NCBI RefSeq assembly: GCF_030056795.1
Contig: NZ_JASHKQ010000011.1
Location: forward strand, 62,001 to 126,000
Source of the DNA: Rhodococcus sp. IEGM 1381
Lineage (GTDB): Bacteria; Actinomycetota; Actinomycetes; Mycobacteriales; Mycobacteriaceae
Direction: 5' to 3'
Length of the DNA stretch: 64,000 nt
Made by a program: the position numbers and the translations under genes
Part shown: positions 63,456 through 64,000 of the stretch, in pieces
Numbering within the stretch: the stretch's first letter is position 1
Layout: every line of letters starts with the position of its first letter
Notes under the pieces: model-generated
What the model was told of the DNA's origin: nothing
What the model saw: only the letters and a program-made list of their open reading frames with translations
The model's database searches: none

Positions 63456-64000
63456 CGCATGTCATCGAGTCCGGCCGGCTGGAATCCCGCGCGAAGCAGG
63501 TCGGCGACGAACCGCGGAACCAAGGCGTCACTCGGCGATCCGACCATGGCAACCACGGTGCGACATAGTTTCGGTTGTAGGGGCTTGACGACACCGTCGA
63601 ATCGGGCGGGTAGAGCCGACGTCGGCACCAGCGCAATCCCCAAGCCGGCGCGGGCCAATTGCGCTGCGGTAGTGGCGCTTCGAGTACGCGTGCTGACCGT
63701 CGGGAAAATATCGCGTGCCGCGGCCACGGCGTCGATCCACGCTCCGAGTCCATTCGACTGGTGGTAGTGGAACATCGGTCTACCCCGGAGATCGTTCCAC
63801 GAGATGCTCGGCTCGTCGGTGAGATCGAGACCTTCGGGTATCACCGCGACGATGTCCTCGGTGCCGATCTCGGTGACCTGCCCGGTGAATCGATCCGACG
63901 CTGGGCCGACAGCAAGGTCGGATGCGCCGCCGGCGACGGAATCGGCCATGGCGTCGGCGCTGCTGTGTTCGGAAAGCTCCACGTCCACGTTGCGATACTT
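63332..64000 (-). CDS. LysR family regulator, substrate-binding domain (N-terminus beyond window)
   Basis: The visible 222 codons are the C-terminal effector domain of a LysR-type regulator; the helix-turn-helix lies beyond the right edge. YRNVDVELSEHSSADAMADS and GGASDLAVGPASD match the first half of the periplasmic-binding-like fold, and MFHYHQSNGLGAWIDAVAAA continues it. The last about 40 residues after GFQPAGLDDMRQLVPTK are Cys/Ser/Met-rich and unlike LysR sequence; they lie antisense to the preceding lipoprotein gene. The ending may be a read-through tail after loss of the original stop. Target genes are unknown. Confidence 0.8.
   Translation of the reverse strand, partial: KYRNVDVELSEHSSADAMADSVAGGASDLAVGPASDRFTGQVTEIGTEDIVAVIPEGLDLTDEPSISWNDLRGRPMFHYHQSNGLGAWIDAVAAARDIFPTVSTRTRSATTAAQLARAGLGIALVPTSALPARFDGVVKPLQPKLCRTVVAMVGSPSDALVPRFVADLLRAGFQPAGLDDMRQLVPTKPACCMNVRLSSRCQSSTMRFSPTCWMSMAPNSTG

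Overview
The window is high-GC DNA with dense, mostly ungapped coding on both strands, frequent GTG/TTG starts and many 4-base start/stop overlaps. The gene content points to a mycolic-acid actinomycete, most likely Rhodococcus or a close relative. Evidence: an LpqN/LpqT-type protein, a FadD15-like ligase, a class III cAMP phosphodiesterase beside a stealth (CpsY-like) gene as in mycobacteria, a 13E12-type DUF222/HNH gene, a mycobacterial-type SOS box and an IdeR/DtxR-like iron box. No rRNA, tRNA, CRISPR array, insertion sequence or prophage was seen, so this looks like ordinary chromosome with small accessory patches.

Layout. 1-2242: PadR regulator and 14-TM MFS exporter, with a palindromic operator and the start of a divergent gene. 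2335-5311: acyl-CoA dehydrogenase, enoyl-CoA hydratase, adenine deaminase. 5313-10256: sulfite-oxidase-fold molybdoprotein and sugar-lactone oxidase operon, then a TetR gene and an alanine-racemase-like PLP enzyme, separated by a 34-bp tandem repeat. 10226-16224: RecB-like nuclease/SF1 helicase, small hydrolase, FadD15-like acyl-CoA synthetase. 16502-22003: DEAD-box RNA helicase and a three-subunit PaoABC-like molybdenum aldehyde oxidoreductase. 22076-25400: probable operon for a histidine phosphatase, RidA-type protein, fused binding-protein/permease and ABC ATPase. 25479-27798: paired acyl-CoA dehydrogenases. 27878-32990: secreted hydrolase, cAMP phosphodiesterase, stealth phosphotransferase, VanZ-like protein, methyltransferase, phosphoribosyltransferase. 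33172-34431: a remodelled patch with a serine-less alpha/beta hydrolase, a perfect operator palindrome, a short regulator-like reading frame and a decayed phosphoribosyltransferase tail. 34443-38570: oxidoreductases, DinB protein, iron-siderophore binding protein. 38718-42090: SOS-box-linked HNH gene and iron-sulfur photolyase. 42218-45620: PhoD phosphatase, TrhO, RluA-type pseudouridine synthase. 45718-52255: an approximately 1825-residue single-chain biotin-dependent carboxylase with an upstream TetR gene and operator-like repeats. 52539-64000: large SF1 helicase with a C-terminal nuclease-like domain, membrane phosphoesterase, HAD phosphatase, envelope proteins, an SDR and a LysR gene cut by the window edge.

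Functionally, much of the window is lipid and acyl-CoA metabolism (three acyl-CoA dehydrogenases, a hydratase, an acyl-CoA ligase and the carboxylase), with molybdenum-dependent oxidation, solute uptake and nucleic-acid maintenance around it. The most unusual signals are a family of composite palindromic intergenic repeats at gene ends, two large helicase-nuclease proteins of opposite domain order, the remodelled patch at 33-34.4 kb, and a probable non-standard ATC start on the stealth gene. All functional calls rest on reading motifs by eye; no database search was possible.
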